Shown here in pieces: positions 47,811 through 59,114 of a DNA stretch of 64,000 bases. Position numbers and translations under genes: made by a program. Source of the stretch: Actinotalea alkalitolerans. Its GTDB lineage: Bacteria > Actinomycetota > Actinomycetes > Actinomycetales > Cellulomonadaceae. The DNA lies in NCBI RefSeq assembly GCF_023369855.1, contig NZ_JAMBPP010000006.1, forward strand, positions 248,001-312,000. The letters are read 5' to 3'. The notes below the pieces were generated by a model that searched no databases, was not told where the DNA came from, and worked only from the letters and a program-made list of their open reading frames with translations. The first letter of the stretch is position 1; every line of letters begins with the position of its first letter.

Positions 47811-49361
47811 ATGAAGATCGGTGTCCCCCGGGAGTCCCGGCCCGGTGAGCGGCTCGTGGCGGCGACGCCGACGACCGTCGCGCAGCTGCGCAAGCTCGGC
47901 TACGAGGTCGTCGTCGAGGCCGGTGCAGGGGTCGCGGCGAGCTACCCCGACGTCGCCTTCGCCGAGGCCGGCGCGACGGTCGTGGCGGCTGACGAGGTCT
48001 GGACCTCCGACATCGTCACCACCGTCGACGTACCCGCCGAGGAGCGCCTGGCCGCCCTGCGCCCCGGCACGACCCTCGTCTCGATGATGGCGCCGCACTC
48101 ACGGCCCGAGCTCATCGAACGCCTCGCGGGTCGCGGCGTGACCGCACTGGCCCTGGACGCCGTGCCGCGCATCTCCCGAGCGCAGTCCCTCGACGTGCTG
48201 AGCACCCTGTCCAACGTGGCCGGGTACCGCGCCGTGATCGAGGCCGCCGAGGAGTTCGGCGGCATGTTCACCGGACAGGTGACCGCCGCGGGCAAGACGC
48301 CACCCGCCAACGTCTTCGTGATCGGGGCGGGGGTCGCCGGGCTCGCCGCGATCGGCGCGGCCGGCAGCCTCGGCGCCCAGGTCCGTGCCTTCGACGTCCG
48401 CCCCGAGGTGGGCGAGCAGATCGAGTCGATGGGCGCCCAGTTCGTCCAGGCAGAGGCAGCACAGCAGGAGGTCAGCGCCGACGGCTACGCCGCCGCGCTC
48501 ACCGCCGAGCAGGAGCGGCAGACCGCGCTGATGTACGCGCAGGAGACCGCGCAGGCCGACGTCGTCATCACCACCGCGCTGGTGCGGGGCACGGCGCCGA
48601 CCACCGTGACCGCGGCGATGGTGGCCGCGATGCGACCCGGGAGCGTCATCGTCGACCTTGCCGCCCCCGGCGGCGGGAACTGCGAGCTGACCGTCCCCGG
48701 TGAGCGTGTCGTCTCGGACAACGGCGTGGTCGTGCTCGGCTACACCGACCTCACCAGTCGGATGCCACGGCACACCTCGCAGCTGTTCGGCACCAACATC
48801 GTGCACCTCATGCAGCTGCTCACCCCCGAGCGCAACGGCGAGATGACGCTCGACCTCGAGGACCCGGTGCAGCGGGGGATGACGGTCGTGCACGACGGCG
48901 AGGTGCTCTGGCCGCCACCCCCGGTGCAGGTCTCGGCCCTGCCGGCGGTCGAGCAGGTCGAGCCGGTGGACCACGCAGAGCTGGCCCGGGTCGCGCAGCA
49001 GACCGCGCAGCGCAGACGGACCAGGCGCACGGTGCTCGCCGGTCTGGGTGCGGTGCTCCTGGCGCTGATGCTGACCGTCTCGCCCGACCAGACGCAGCAG
49101 CACTTCACCGTCTTCGCCCTCGCGGTGGTGGTGGGCTACTACGTGATCTTCAACGTCAAGCACGCCCTGCACACCCCGCTCATGGCACAGACGAACGCGA
49201 TCTCGGGCATCATCTTGGTCGGCGCGCTGCTGCAGATCGGGTCGGCCGACGTGGTCGTCTCGACGATCGCCTTCGCGGCGGCGTCGGTGGCCAGCATCAA
49301 CATCTTCGGCGGGTTCCTGGTCACGTACCGGATGCTCGGAATGTTCCGGAAGGACGCGTGA
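47811..49361 (+). CDS. pntA: NAD(P) transhydrogenase alpha subunit PntA (alpha-1 and alpha-2 fused)
   Basis: The 516-residue protein is the NAD(H)-binding and part of the membrane domain of the proton-translocating transhydrogenase, which makes NADPH from NADH and the proton gradient. Domain I (about 1-380) starts [20 protein letters not shown] and contains [22 protein letters not shown] and [11 protein letters not shown]. The C-terminal part (about 400-516) has three to four membrane segments. The ATG is preceded by GAGGAG about 9 nt upstream. pntB follows after 1 bp. Confidence 0.95.
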   Translation: MKIGVPRESRPGERLVAATPTTVAQLRKLGYEVVVEAGAGVAASYPDVAFAEAGATVVAADEVWTSDIVTTVDVPAEERLAALRPGTTLVSMMAPHSRPELIERLAGRGVTALALDAVPRISRAQSLDVLSTLSNVAGYRAVIEAAEEFGGMFTGQVTAAGKTPPANVFVIGAGVAGLAAIGAAGSLGAQVRAFDVRPEVGEQIESMGAQFVQAEAAQQEVSADGYAAALTAEQERQTALMYAQETAQADVVITTALVRGTAPTTVTAAMVAAMRPGSVIVDLAAPGGGNCELTVPGERVVSDNGVVVLGYTDLTSRMPRHTSQLFGTNIVHLMQLLTPERNGEMTLDLEDPVQRGMTVVHDGEVLWPPPPVQVSALPAVEQVEPVDHAELARVAQQTAQRRRTRRTVLAGLGAVLLALMLTVSPDQTQQHFTVFALAVVVGYYVIFNVKHALHTPLMAQTNAISGIILVGALLQIGSADVVVSTIAFAAASVASINIFGGFLVTYRMLGMFRKDA

Positions 49362-49362
49362 C

Positions 49363-50790
49363 ATGCACCTGACCTCACTCGTGGGGGCGGTCTACCTGAT
49401 CGCCGCCCTCCTGTTCATCCTCAGCCTGGCGGGCCTGTCCACGCAGGCCACGGCCCGCCGGGGCAACCTGTTCGGCATGGCCGGGATGGTGCTGGCCCTG
49501 GCGGCCACCGTCGCGCTCGCGCTCGAGAACAGCGAGCGCCCGGTCCTGGTGACCCTCCTGCTCATCGCGCTGGTCTTCATCATCGGGGCGACCGCCGGCA
49601 TCTGGCGGGCCCGCAGCGTCGAGATGACGCAGATGCCCGAGATGATCGCCATCCTGCACAGCTTCGTGGGTCTGGCGGCCGTGCTGGTCGGGTTCAACTC
49701 CTACCTGACCGAGCCTGCCGAGACGGTGCACCAGGTCGAGGTCTTCCTCGGGGTGTTCATCGGGGCCATCACCTTCACCGGCTCGGTCGTGGCCTACCTC
49801 AAGCTCTCGGCGCGGATGTCCTCGGCCCCGCTGATGCTGCCGCGTCGCAACACGCTCAACCTGGTGGCGCTGATCGCCTCGCTCGGGCTGCTGGTGTGGT
49901 TCGTCGGCCAGAACGCCCTGGTCCCCCTGCTGGTCATGACCGTGGTCGCACTGGCCCTGGGCTGGCACCTGGTCGCCTCGATCGGGGGCGGGGACATGCC
50001 CGTCGTCGTCTCGATGCTCAACTCCTACTCGGGCTGGGCGGCCGCCGCGGCGGGCTTCATGCTGGGCAACGACCTGCTCATCGTGGTCGGTGCGCTGGTC
50101 GGGTCCTCGGGCGCGATCCTGTCCTACATCATGTGCAAGGCGATGAACCGCTCGTTCATCAGCGTGATCCTGGGTGGTTTCGGCGCCGACACCGGCACGC
50201 CTGCCGCAGACAGCGGCGACCACGGGGAGCACCGCGAGGTCCTCGCCGAGGAGGTCGCCGGGATGCTCCGGGCGGCACGCACGGTCGTGATCACCCCGGG
50301 GTACGGCATGGCGGTCGCCAAGGCGCAGTACCCCGTGGCCGACCTCGTCTCGAGGCTTCGGGCCTCGGGGGTCGACGTCCGGTTCGGCGTGCACCCGGTG
50401 GCCGGGCGCCTTCCCGGTCACATGAACGTGCTGCTCGCCGAGGCCAAGGTGCCGTACGACATCGTGCTCGAGCTCGACGAGATCAACGACGACCTGGCGC
50501 AGACCGACGTCGTCCTGGTCATCGGCGCGAACGACACGGTCAACCCGGCCGCGCTGGAGGACCCGGGCTCCCCGATCGCCGGCATGCCGGTGCTCGAGGT
50601 GTGGAACGCCGGGCAGGTCGTGGTGTTCAAGCGGTCGATGGCCACCGGGTACGCCGGGGTGCAGAACCCGCTGTTCTTCCGTGAGAACACCGCGATGCTC
50701 TTCGGGGACGCCAAGGACCAGGTCGAGAAGATCGTCCTGGCCCTCGCCGCGGACTCCGTGAGCGGGGCACCTGCGCTCAGCGCGCGTTGA
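49363..50790 (+). CDS. pntB: NAD(P) transhydrogenase beta subunit PntB
   Basis: The 475-residue partner of PntA has about nine membrane segments (domain II, about 1-280) and the NADP(H)-binding domain III. The latter shows [61 protein letters not shown] and [19 protein letters not shown]. The length is normal. After the stop, GGCCGC (50795-50800) and GCGGCC (50822-50827) make a weak hairpin that I do not call a terminator. Confidence 0.96.
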   Translation: MHLTSLVGAVYLIAALLFILSLAGLSTQATARRGNLFGMAGMVLALAATVALALENSERPVLVTLLLIALVFIIGATAGIWRARSVEMTQMPEMIAILHSFVGLAAVLVGFNSYLTEPAETVHQVEVFLGVFIGAITFTGSVVAYLKLSARMSSAPLMLPRRNTLNLVALIASLGLLVWFVGQNALVPLLVMTVVALALGWHLVASIGGGDMPVVVSMLNSYSGWAAAAAGFMLGNDLLIVVGALVGSSGAILSYIMCKAMNRSFISVILGGFGADTGTPAADSGDHGEHREVLAEEVAGMLRAARTVVITPGYGMAVAKAQYPVADLVSRLRASGVDVRFGVHPVAGRLPGHMNVLLAEAKVPYDIVLELDEINDDLAQTDVVLVIGANDTVNPAALEDPGSPIAGMPVLEVWNAGQVVVFKRSMATGYAGVQNPLFFRENTAMLFGDAKDQVEKIVLALAADSVSGAPALSAR

Positions 50791-50894
50791 GCCCGGCCGC
50801 CGCACGGGTCTGCTGACCGCAGCGGCCCGACCACGCGTCGAACGTCCCGCCCGTCGTCGGGCAAGTCGCACTACTGTGGAACCCGGCCGGTTGA

Positions 50895-52274
<1,380 letters not shown>

Positions 52275-52297
52275 GCACAGCTCCGCACGCAGCACCC

Positions 52298-52330
52298 GCA
52301 GGGCCCGGTCGATCCTCGACCGGGCCCTGC
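52298..52330 (+). terminator. Strong terminator after enolase
   Basis: GCAGGGCCCGGTCGA (52298-52312) and TCGACCGGGCCCTGC (52316-52330) form a perfect 15-bp stem with a 3-nt loop, 24 bp after the stop. There is no T-tract, as is usual for this group. Confidence 0.88.
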
Positions 52331-52446
52331 GGTCCGTCCGGCTCGACCCGCCCACGGGCCTGCGAGGAGCCTCGACCTGCGTCCGAGCAGCGGCGCGCCC
52401 GGCCCGGGTGCGCCGTAGCCCGCCGTCGGCGGGGCACAATCGAGCC

Positions 52447-53226
52447 ATGTCCTCGAGCCGGCGACCCAGCGCGCCCCGCGCCGGTGCTCCCGGCCGTGCG
52501 CCCGCAGGCGGTCCCGCGACGACGACGGCGCGTCGTCCGGTGGCGCCGCGTGCCGGTGCCGGACCCTCGTCGGGGGCGCGTGCGCCCGCGGCCCGACCGA
52601 GCCGGACCGCTGGTCCACCACCCGCCGAGCGCACCCGGGCGCGTGACGGCCAGGGGCCCGCGGGCGACGAGACGGCCGACACCACGACCTTCCAGCTCGC
52701 CCGGTTGCTCTCGATCCGTGCCCTGGTGCTGGCTGTGGTCCTCCTCGCGGCCTTCACCCTGGTCTTCCCCACGCTGCGGGCCTACCTGGGTCAGCGGGCC
52801 GCCCTGGCCGAGCTCAGCGCCGAGGTCACGGCGGCCGAGCAGTACCAGAGAGAGCTGCAGGTCGAGCTCGAGCGTTGGGACGACCCGGCGTTCGTGGCAG
52901 CTCAGGCACGGGACCGCCTGCGGTTCGCCCGCCCGGGCGAGACGGCGTACCGGGTGATCGACCCCGAGACGGTGGTCGAGCCGGTGGTCCTCCCGGAGTC
53001 GGCAACAGGTCCGGGAGCGGGCCCCGCGCTGCCCACGGGGGGCGCGGTGACGCCCTGGTACACGACGGTGTGGGACTCGGTCGTCATCACGGGTGAGTCA
53101 GCGGGGACGACCGACGGCGAGACGCCCGGCGAGGGTGCGGGCGATCCTGCGCAGGGCACGACCGAGGTGCCCGACGCGGGCGGGTCGACCACGACGGACG
53201 AGGGTGTGGGTGCAGGTGACGAGTGA
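52447..53226 (+). CDS. FtsB/DivIC-like septum formation initiator
   Basis: The 259-residue protein is a single-pass division protein. About 85 Ala/Pro/Arg-rich residues lead to a membrane segment (VLAVVLLAAFTLVFP, near 98-112), then a short coiled coil (QRAALAELSAEVTAAEQYQRELQ) and DPAFVAAQARDRLRFARPGETAYRVID, the FtsB/DivIC signature. The Pro/Thr-rich tail extends outside. The long cytosolic part is common in actinobacteria. It stands between eno and a DUF501 gene, the usual neighbours. CACAAT ends 6 bp before the ATG, so the mRNA could be leaderless. Confidence 0.9.
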   Translation: MSSSRRPSAPRAGAPGRAPAGGPATTTARRPVAPRAGAGPSSGARAPAARPSRTAGPPPAERTRARDGQGPAGDETADTTTFQLARLLSIRALVLAVVLLAAFTLVFPTLRAYLGQRAALAELSAEVTAAEQYQRELQVELERWDDPAFVAAQARDRLRFARPGETAYRVIDPETVVEPVVLPESATGPGAGPALPTGGAVTPWYTTVWDSVVITGESAGTTDGETPGEGAGDPAQGTTEVPDAGGSTTTDEGVGAGDE

Positions 53227-53734
53227 GCGGGCGCAGGGCGACGGTCCCGAGCCGGTCGGTACCGAGGACCTGCAGACCCTGGCCGAGCAGCTGGGCCGGC
53301 CCGCGCGCGGTGTCGTGGGGGTGGCCGCCAGGTGCGTCTGCGGTCGTCCGACGGTGGTCCGCACCGCCCCGAGGCTCCCGGACGGCACACCGTTCCCGAC
53401 CACCTTCTACCTGACGCACCCCCGGGCTGTGGCGGCAGTCTCGACCCTTGAGGCCTCGGGGGTGATGAAGGAGATGTCGAACCGGCTGACGCAGGACGAG
53501 ACGCTCGCCGCGGCGCACCGTGCCGCGCACGAGCACTACCTGGCCCAGCGCGCCGTGCTGGGCGAGGTCCCCGAGATCGAGGGGGTCTCGGCGGGTGGCA
53601 TGCCCACCCGGGTCAAGTGCCTGCACGTGCTGGTCGGTCACGCGCTCGCCGCCGGCCACGGGGTCAACCCCTTGGGTGACGAGGCCCTGGTGCTCATCCG
53701 CGAGAGCTGGCGCCCCGACGTCTGCACCTGCTGA
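53210..53734 (+). CDS. DUF501 domain protein
   Basis: The 174-residue protein has the DUF501 pattern: ARCVCGRPTVVRTAPRLPDG, PFPTTFYLTHPRAVAAVSTLEASGVM, EMSNRLTQ, GMPTRVKCLHVLVGHALAAG and a C-terminal VCTC. The function is unknown; conserved Cys and His suggest metal binding. The GTG at 53210 is chosen because GAGGG lies 5 nt upstream; a GTG at 53216 is possible. It overlaps the FtsB-like gene by 17 bp and precedes ppx, a conserved actinobacterial order. Confidence 0.88.
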   Translation: MQVTSERAQGDGPEPVGTEDLQTLAEQLGRPARGVVGVAARCVCGRPTVVRTAPRLPDGTPFPTTFYLTHPRAVAAVSTLEASGVMKEMSNRLTQDETLAAAHRAAHEHYLAQRAVLGEVPEIEGVSAGGMPTRVKCLHVLVGHALAAGHGVNPLGDEALVLIRESWRPDVCTC

Positions 53735-53810
53735 GTCGCTCGACGGGGGTCGCGTCGACCCGAGGTGTCGGTGGCGTCGGCGGCCGACCGGGGATGGCAG
53801 GCTTGCCCGC

Positions 53811-54767
53811 ATGACGCGTGTGGCAGCCATCGACTGCGGGACCAACTCCATCCGGCTCCTGGTGGCCGACGTCGACCTCGCGGCCGGCTCGCTCACCGAC
53901 GTCGTGCGGACGATGGAGGTCGTGCGGCTGGGGCAGGGGGTCGACCGCACCGGGCGGATCGCCCCCGAGGCGATGGCGCGCACGCTCGAGGCGACCCGCC
54001 GGTACGCGACGACGTGCGCCGACCTGGGCGTCGAGCGCACCCGGTTCGTCGCGACCTCGGCCACGCGCGACGCCGAGAACCGGCAGGAGTTCGTCGACGG
54101 GGTCCGCGCCGCGCTGGGTGTCGAGCCCGAGGTGATCGGCGGCGAGGAGGAGGCCCGGCTCTCCTTCCGCGGCGCGACGGGGGTCCTGGCGGGCAGGCAC
54201 CCCGGTCCGTTCCTGGTGGTCGACCTCGGTGGCGGCTCGACCGAGCTCGTGCTGGGGACCACGTCCCCGGTGGCGACCGCGTCGATGGACGTGGGGTGCG
54301 TGCGGCTGACCGAGCGGCATCTCCACGACGACCCGCCGACCCGTGAGCAGATCACGGCGGCGAGCGCCGACGTCACGGCCGCGCTCGACGTCGCGGGTGC
54401 GATCGTGCCCTTCGGCCGGACGGCGACGCTGGTCGGCCTGGCGGGCTCGGTCACGACGGTGACGGCGCACGCCCTGGACCTGGACCGGTACGAGCCGGAG
54501 CGGATCGACGGGTCGGTGCTGCCGGTGGACCGTGTGCTCGACTCGTGCCGGGCCCTGGTGACGATGCGCCGCTCGCGGCGTGAGGCTCTGCCCTTCATGC
54601 ACCCCGGACGGGTCGACGTGATCGGCGCGGGCGCCCTGGTCTGGTCCGACGTGGTCTCGCGGGTCCGTGCCGAGGTGGCGATCGCGGGGGGCAGGCTCAA
54701 GACCGTGGTCACCTCCGAGCACGACATCCTCGACGGCATCGCCTGGAGCGCGGCCGAGCACGACTGA
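53811..54767 (+). CDS. Exopolyphosphatase / pppGpp phosphohydrolase (Ppx/GppA)
   Basis: The 318-residue protein belongs to the ASKHA fold. It starts TRVAAIDCGTNSIRLLVADV and contains GQGVDRTGRIAPEAM, TSATRDAENRQEFVDGV, VIGGEEEARLSFRGA, VVDLGGGSTELVLG and LVGLAGSVTTVTAHAL. It removes phosphate from polyphosphate or from pppGpp; the choice cannot be read here. It is the short one-module form usual in actinobacteria. The ATG at 53811 has no strong SD. Confidence 0.93.
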   Translation: MTRVAAIDCGTNSIRLLVADVDLAAGSLTDVVRTMEVVRLGQGVDRTGRIAPEAMARTLEATRRYATTCADLGVERTRFVATSATRDAENRQEFVDGVRAALGVEPEVIGGEEEARLSFRGATGVLAGRHPGPFLVVDLGGGSTELVLGTTSPVATASMDVGCVRLTERHLHDDPPTREQITAASADVTAALDVAGAIVPFGRTATLVGLAGSVTTVTAHALDLDRYEPERIDGSVLPVDRVLDSCRALVTMRRSRREALPFMHPGRVDVIGAGALVWSDVVSRVRAEVAIAGGRLKTVVTSEHDILDGIAWSAAEHD

Positions 54768-54835
54768 GGTCTGCGCGTCGCGCCGCTGCGCATCCGGCCG
54801 GCGTGACGTGACCCGTACGACACGCCGGTACTTCA

Positions 54836-54868
54836 CTCTGGCCGGTAGTGCGCACCAGAGAGTAGTGT
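54836..54868 (+). promoter_or_regulatory. Possible promoter/operator of the PadR operon
   Basis: CTCTGG (54836-54841) and CCAGAG (54855-54860) form an inverted repeat with a 13-bp spacer, directly followed by TAGTGT (54863-54868), a -10-like box. PadR proteins often repress their own operon through such sites; here that is inference. Confidence 0.35.
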
Positions 54869-54961
54869 GCTCCGTGCGGGAGCAGGTCGGAGGGGCCGGC
54901 TCCCGCACCACGACCCGGTACGGCGCGGCCGTGACCGAGAGCAGGCTCACCAGGAGGCGCG

Positions 54962-55294
54962 ATGGACACGACCCAGCTGCTGAAGGGGGTGCTCGACGTC
55001 GCGGTGCTCGCGGTCGTCGGGCAGGAGGACGGGTACGGGTACGACGTCGTCCGGCGGCTGCGGACCGGCGGGCTCGAGGAGGTCGGCGAGGCCTCGGTCT
55101 ACGGGACCCTGCGGAGGCTGTACGCCTCGGGAGCCCTGACCAGCTACGTGGTGCCCTCGGACGAGGGCCCGCACCGCAAGTACTACGGGATCAACGCCCA
55201 GGGCCGGGCCATGCTCGAGGCCCAGCGCAAGGACTGGCGCTCCTTCTCGACCACCCTGTCCGCACTGCTCGAGCTCGAAGGGGACCCCCGATGA
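54962..55294 (+). CDS. PadR-family transcriptional regulator
   Basis: The 110-residue winged-helix protein starts MDTTQLLKGVLDVAVLAVV and shows DGYGYDVVRRLRTGG, GEASVYGTLRRLYASGALTSYVV and HRKYYGINAQGRAML, the PadR core without the long C-terminal domain. It is likely to repress its own operon, including the membrane protein behind it. AGGAGG lies 4 nt before the ATG. Its stop overlaps the next start as ATGA. Confidence 0.93.
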   Translation: MDTTQLLKGVLDVAVLAVVGQEDGYGYDVVRRLRTGGLEEVGEASVYGTLRRLYASGALTSYVVPSDEGPHRKYYGINAQGRAMLEAQRKDWRSFSTTLSALLELEGDPR

Positions 55295-56559
55295 TCGCCG
55301 ACGTCCTGCTGGACCACGTGAGCGCGTACGCCACCGCCGTGCGCCGCCACCTGTCCGACCTCTCCCCGGAGCAGGTCGAGGACCTCACCGACGGGCTCGA
55401 GGCCGACCTCGCGGAGGCCCTGGAGGACCCTCACGGTCCGGTGGCGACGGGTGAGATCCCGATCGGTCGGCTCGCCGCGTCGGGTGTCGCAGGCGTGCCC
55501 GAGGGCGGCGAGGCCTCCTCGGTCATCGACCTCAGCCGGCGGTTCGGGCCGGCCGCGGAGTACGCGGCCGAGCTCCGTGCTGCCGCAGGCCTGGGTCCGG
55601 CGCGTCCCGGGTACCGTCCGGCCGTCCGCAGCCGGGCGCGCGGCGTCATCACCGAGCTGCGGGTGCGGGGTCACGAGCTGGCCGAGCCGGTTCTCTCCAC
55701 AGCTGCTGGGCGCAAGGCCCTCGACCTCGTCGTCTCGCTCCGCCCGCTGTGGTGGGTGCTGCGCGGGTGGCTCTGGTACTCGATCCTGCTGCACGTCCTG
55801 GGGTACTCCTTCCACGCGAGCAGGTTCGTGCCGCGCCACGGTGGGACCTGGCTGCTCCTGGCCGTCCTGCTGCTCGTGTCGATCAACCTCGGTCGCGGCA
55901 TGGGACGCGAGCGTCGGTGGGTGCGACGTGCCTTCGTGGTGCTCAACCTCCTCGCGGTCGTCGCCGCCCCGGGTCTCACCACGGCCTTCCGCCACGAGGT
56001 CGAGCGGGCGGTCGCCCAGGGCGGCTACCCGGTCTACGTCGACAACACCGTGTACGTCGAGGACCCCGCCGGCGACGGGGTGTGGGTCGAGGGTCAGCAG
56101 GTCAGCAACCTGTTCGTCTACGACGCGGACGGCAACCCCCTCGACGGGGTGCAGATCTTCGACGACCGCGGACGACAGGTGCGCACCACCACCGACGAGA
56201 GCTGGGACGCGTGGTCGCTGCCCGGGGTCACCGAGCCCTGGTCCTTCGCCCCGGTGCAGGACGCCTACGGCCGAGCGCGCTGGAACGTCTACCCGCTCAA
56301 GGGTGCACCGTTCGACCTGTGGGACCAGGCGGAGGACGGTGCCAGGGAGCTGCTCGACGGCCCGTTGCGCACCCCACCTGCCCCGTTCGCCAAGGCACCT
56401 GCCGTGGTGGTTGCCGGGGCGGCCGACGCGGCCGACGACGCCCGGGCGCGGCGGACGGACGGCGACGCGCCCGCCCGGGTTGACGACGGCGAGGCCACCG
56501 AGGCTCCCGCGGGCGATGCCGAGCCGGACGTGACCAGCGGCGAGGCCACCGTGCCGTGA
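55291..56559 (+). CDS. Membrane protein with HAAS-like N-terminus, partner of PadR
   Basis: The 422-residue protein has a helical cytosolic part (ADVLLDHVSAYATAVRRHLSDLSPEQVEDLTDGLEADLAEAL; read in parts) like the HAAS/DUF1700 signalling domain usually found next to PadR regulators. Three to four hydrophobic segments lie at about 150-235. A C-terminal outside domain has YPVYVDNTVYVEDPAGDG and PLDGVQIFDDRGRQVRTT, followed by an acidic Ala-rich tail. The pair may sense a membrane or envelope state; this is inferred from the arrangement. The ATG overlaps the PadR stop. Confidence 0.82.
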   Translation: MIADVLLDHVSAYATAVRRHLSDLSPEQVEDLTDGLEADLAEALEDPHGPVATGEIPIGRLAASGVAGVPEGGEASSVIDLSRRFGPAAEYAAELRAAAGLGPARPGYRPAVRSRARGVITELRVRGHELAEPVLSTAAGRKALDLVVSLRPLWWVLRGWLWYSILLHVLGYSFHASRFVPRHGGTWLLLAVLLLVSINLGRGMGRERRWVRRAFVVLNLLAVVAAPGLTTAFRHEVERAVAQGGYPVYVDNTVYVEDPAGDGVWVEGQQVSNLFVYDADGNPLDGVQIFDDRGRQVRTTTDESWDAWSLPGVTEPWSFAPVQDAYGRARWNVYPLKGAPFDLWDQAEDGARELLDGPLRTPPAPFAKAPAVVVAGAADAADDARARRTDGDAPARVDDGEATEAPAGDAEPDVTSGEATVP

Positions 56560-56661
56560 GACGCCGACTCCGCTCGGCGTCCTCGACCGCGGTGTCCTGA
56601 CGACCTCCTGCCCGCGCGTGCCGAGCGTGGGGCAGCACGCGCGGGCAGGCATGATCGCAGG

Positions 56662-57498
56662 ATGCTGCTCCCGCACCCCCGCACCAGGGACCTGTTCGAC
56701 TCCCCGGTCGCCGCTGGCGGCGGGTGGCCGGGGGAGCCGGCCGACCCGACGACCCCGGTGGCACGGTCGACCGAGGAGGTTTCCGCGCTGGCTGCCGGGG
56801 CCACCGCCCTGGCCGATCTCGACGCGTGCTCGACGGTCTGCCGGGCCTGCCCGCGGCTCGTCGCCTGGCGCGAGGAGGTCGCGGTCACCCGTCGTCGGGC
56901 CTACCGGGACCAGCCCTACTGGGGCCGACCGGCTGCCGGGTTCGGCGACCCGGGAGCCGGACTGCTGATCGTGGGTCTGGCCCCGGCAGCCCACGGCGCC
57001 AACCGCACGGGTCGGTTGTTCACCGGGGACCGGTCGGGTGACTGGTTGTTCGCCGCGCTGCACCGGGTCGGCGCGGCCTCGCAGGCGCAGAGCACCGACG
57101 CAGCCGACGGCCTCGTGCTCTCGGGCGTGCGGATGGTCGCGGCGGTGCGGTGCGCGCCGCCCGGGAACAAGCCGTCGACCGTCGAGCGTGACACCTGCCT
57201 GCCCTGGTTGCGTCGCGAGGTCGAGCTCACGTCCCCGACGGTGCGGGTGATGATGGCGCTGGGTGCGTTCGGCTGGCAGGCGACCTTGGGTGTGGCCAGG
57301 TCGCTGGGTTGGCAGGTGCCGGTGCCGGCCCCGCGTTTCGGCCACGGGGCCCGCGCCGAGCTGACCCGCGGCGACGGCGTCGTCGTGCACCTCGTGGGGT
57401 GCTACCACGTGTCGCAGCAGAACACCCAGACCGGTCGGCTGACCGAGGCGATGCTCGACCACGTCCTGCGGGAGTGCCGCGTCCTCGCGGACGGTTGA
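56662..57498 (+). CDS. Uracil-DNA glycosylase, family 5 (UdgB)
   Basis: The 278-residue enzyme removes uracil and other deaminated bases from DNA. It has iron-sulfur Cys residues in [18 protein letters not shown] and in [10 protein letters not shown] and [14 protein letters not shown], the motif [26 protein letters not shown] and the C-terminal [17 protein letters not shown], all UdgB hallmarks. The ATG at 56662 has CATGAT 6-7 bp upstream and no SD, so it may be leaderless. Confidence 0.93.
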   Translation: MLLPHPRTRDLFDSPVAAGGGWPGEPADPTTPVARSTEEVSALAAGATALADLDACSTVCRACPRLVAWREEVAVTRRRAYRDQPYWGRPAAGFGDPGAGLLIVGLAPAAHGANRTGRLFTGDRSGDWLFAALHRVGAASQAQSTDAADGLVLSGVRMVAAVRCAPPGNKPSTVERDTCLPWLRREVELTSPTVRVMMALGAFGWQATLGVARSLGWQVPVPAPRFGHGARAELTRGDGVVVHLVGCYHVSQQNTQTGRLTEAMLDHVLRECRVLADG

Positions 57499-57575
57499 CG
57501 ACCGCCTGGGCGAAGGTCCCAGGGGCACGTCCACGGGGTGTGCTCGGGATCACGTCCAGTGCGCGGACGGAGTGC

Positions 57576-57604
57576 TTGTGAAGAGTTTCACAGGCGCCTA
57601 CCGT
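57576..57604 (+). promoter_or_regulatory. ndh promoter with Rex-type operator
   Basis: TTGTGA (57576-57581), 17 bp and TACCGT (57599-57604) form a good promoter whose -10 ends 7 bp before the ATG at 57612. TGTGAA (57577-57582) and TTCACA (57587-57592) with a 4-bp spacer match the operator of the NADH/NAD+ sensor Rex (TGTGAA-n4-TTCACA). The operator overlaps the -35 box and the spacer, so bound Rex would block transcription. Confidence 0.8.
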
Positions 57605-57611
57605 GTCAATC

Positions 57612-59039
57612 ATGAGTCAGTCGTCCCAGGTCTCGCCGCGCCCCCGCAAGATTCCCCGCATCGTCATCCTCGGCGGGGGGTATGTCGGCTTCTACACCGC
57701 GCTGCGGCTGCGCAAGCGCCTCGGACGACGGGAGGCGGCGATCGTCGTGGTCGACCCGCGCTCGTACATGACCTACCAGCCGTTCCTGCCCGAGGCCGCC
57801 GCCGGCTCCCTCGAGCCGCGGCACGTGGTGGTCTCGCACCGCCGTGAGCTCAAGGGCGTCGACGTGCTGACCGGGCGCGTCAGCGAGGTCCGCCATGCCG
57901 ATCGCACGGTACGCATCACCCCGGTCGAGGGGGAGTCCTACGAGATCACCTACGACCACCTCGTGGTGGCCCTCGGATCGGTCGCCCGGACGCTGCCCAT
58001 CCCGGGGCTGGCCGAGCAGGCGATCGGCTTCAAGCAGGTCGAGGAGGCCATCGCCCTGCGCAACCACGTGCTCAACAAGCTCGACGTGGCGGCCTCCACC
58101 TGGGACCCGGTCGCGCGACGCCGGTTGCTGACCTTCACCTTCGTGGGCGGCGGGTTCGCGGGCATCGAGGCGATCGCCGAGGTCGAGGACATGGCCCGGG
58201 CCGCGTTGCGCTACTACGACGGCATCGCGCCCGAGGACCTGCGGTTCGTGATGATCGAGGGCTCGACCCGCATCCTGCCCGAGCTCGGTGAGGAGATGGG
58301 CGGCTACGCCCTCGAGCAGCTGCGCAAGCGCGACATCGAGGTGCACCTGTCGACCTTCCTCAGCTCGTGCGTCGACGGTCACGTGGTGACCTCGACCGGG
58401 CTCGAGCTCGACTGCGCGACCATCGTGTGGACCGCGGGGGTCAAGGCCAACCCGGTGCTCGCGCAGACCGACCTCCCGCTCGACCGGACCGGCCGGGTGA
58501 CCGCCCTGCCGACCCTGCAGGTCGCCTCCCAGGACGGCACGGTCGTGGACGGGGCGTGGACCGCAGGGGACTGCGCGGCGGTCCCCGATCTGGCCAACCC
58601 CGGCTCCTTCTGCTCGCCGAGCGCCCAGCACGCCGTGCGCCAGGCCCGGCACCTGGGCGACAACCTCGCGCGCCACCTGCGCAGCGCACCGCCCACCGAC
58701 TACGAGCACAAGCACGTCGGGACGGTGGCCTCGCTCGGGCTCGGCAAGGGCGTGGCTCAGGTCTACGGCATCAAGCTGCGCGGCTGGCCCGCCTGGTTCA
58801 TGCACCGGACCTACCACATGGCTCAGATGCCGACCTTCAACCGCAAGGTGCGGATCGTGCTCGACTGGACCCTCGCGCTGTTCTTCCGACGCGAGCTGGT
58901 CGCGCTCGGCCGGCTGCACGACCCCCGGGCGGAGTTCCGCGACGCGTCGTCGACCCCTCGCCCCAAGGGCACCACGCAGCCGGCCGCCAAGGAGCAGGCG
59001 GACGCCCCCCGCACGTCGCTGGCGACCCCGGCGGGCTGA
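57612..59039 (+). CDS. ndh: Type II NADH:quinone oxidoreductase (NDH-2)
   Basis: The 475-residue flavoprotein passes electrons from NADH to menaquinone without pumping protons. It has the FAD fold IVILGGGYVGFYTALRLRKR near residue 17, SYMTYQPFLPEAAAG, DHLVVALGSVARTLPIPGL, the NAD-binding fold FVGGGFAGIEAIAEVED near 180, TAGDCAAVPDL and a C-terminal membrane-binding part (HRTYHMAQMPTFNRK and following). The ATG lies 7 bp after the -10, so the mRNA is probably leaderless; an in-frame GTG at 57603 falls inside the -10. A Rex-type operator links expression to the NADH/NAD+ ratio. Confidence 0.94.
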   Translation: MSQSSQVSPRPRKIPRIVILGGGYVGFYTALRLRKRLGRREAAIVVVDPRSYMTYQPFLPEAAAGSLEPRHVVVSHRRELKGVDVLTGRVSEVRHADRTVRITPVEGESYEITYDHLVVALGSVARTLPIPGLAEQAIGFKQVEEAIALRNHVLNKLDVAASTWDPVARRRLLTFTFVGGGFAGIEAIAEVEDMARAALRYYDGIAPEDLRFVMIEGSTRILPELGEEMGGYALEQLRKRDIEVHLSTFLSSCVDGHVVTSTGLELDCATIVWTAGVKANPVLAQTDLPLDRTGRVTALPTLQVASQDGTVVDGAWTAGDCAAVPDLANPGSFCSPSAQHAVRQARHLGDNLARHLRSAPPTDYEHKHVGTVASLGLGKGVAQVYGIKLRGWPAWFMHRTYHMAQMPTFNRKVRIVLDWTLALFFRRELVALGRLHDPRAEFRDASSTPRPKGTTQPAAKEQADAPRTSLATPAG

Positions 59040-59114
59040 CGGCGCGCCGTCGCGACCGCACGGCAGCGCGTCCCGCGGCTGCGGACGGCCTGGCAGGATG
59101 ATCGGGACCGGTCC

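Noticed and set aside
50795-50827. GGCCGC/GCGGCC hairpin after pntB as a terminator
   Set aside because: Only 6 bp with a 21-nt loop and no T-tract; too weak to call.
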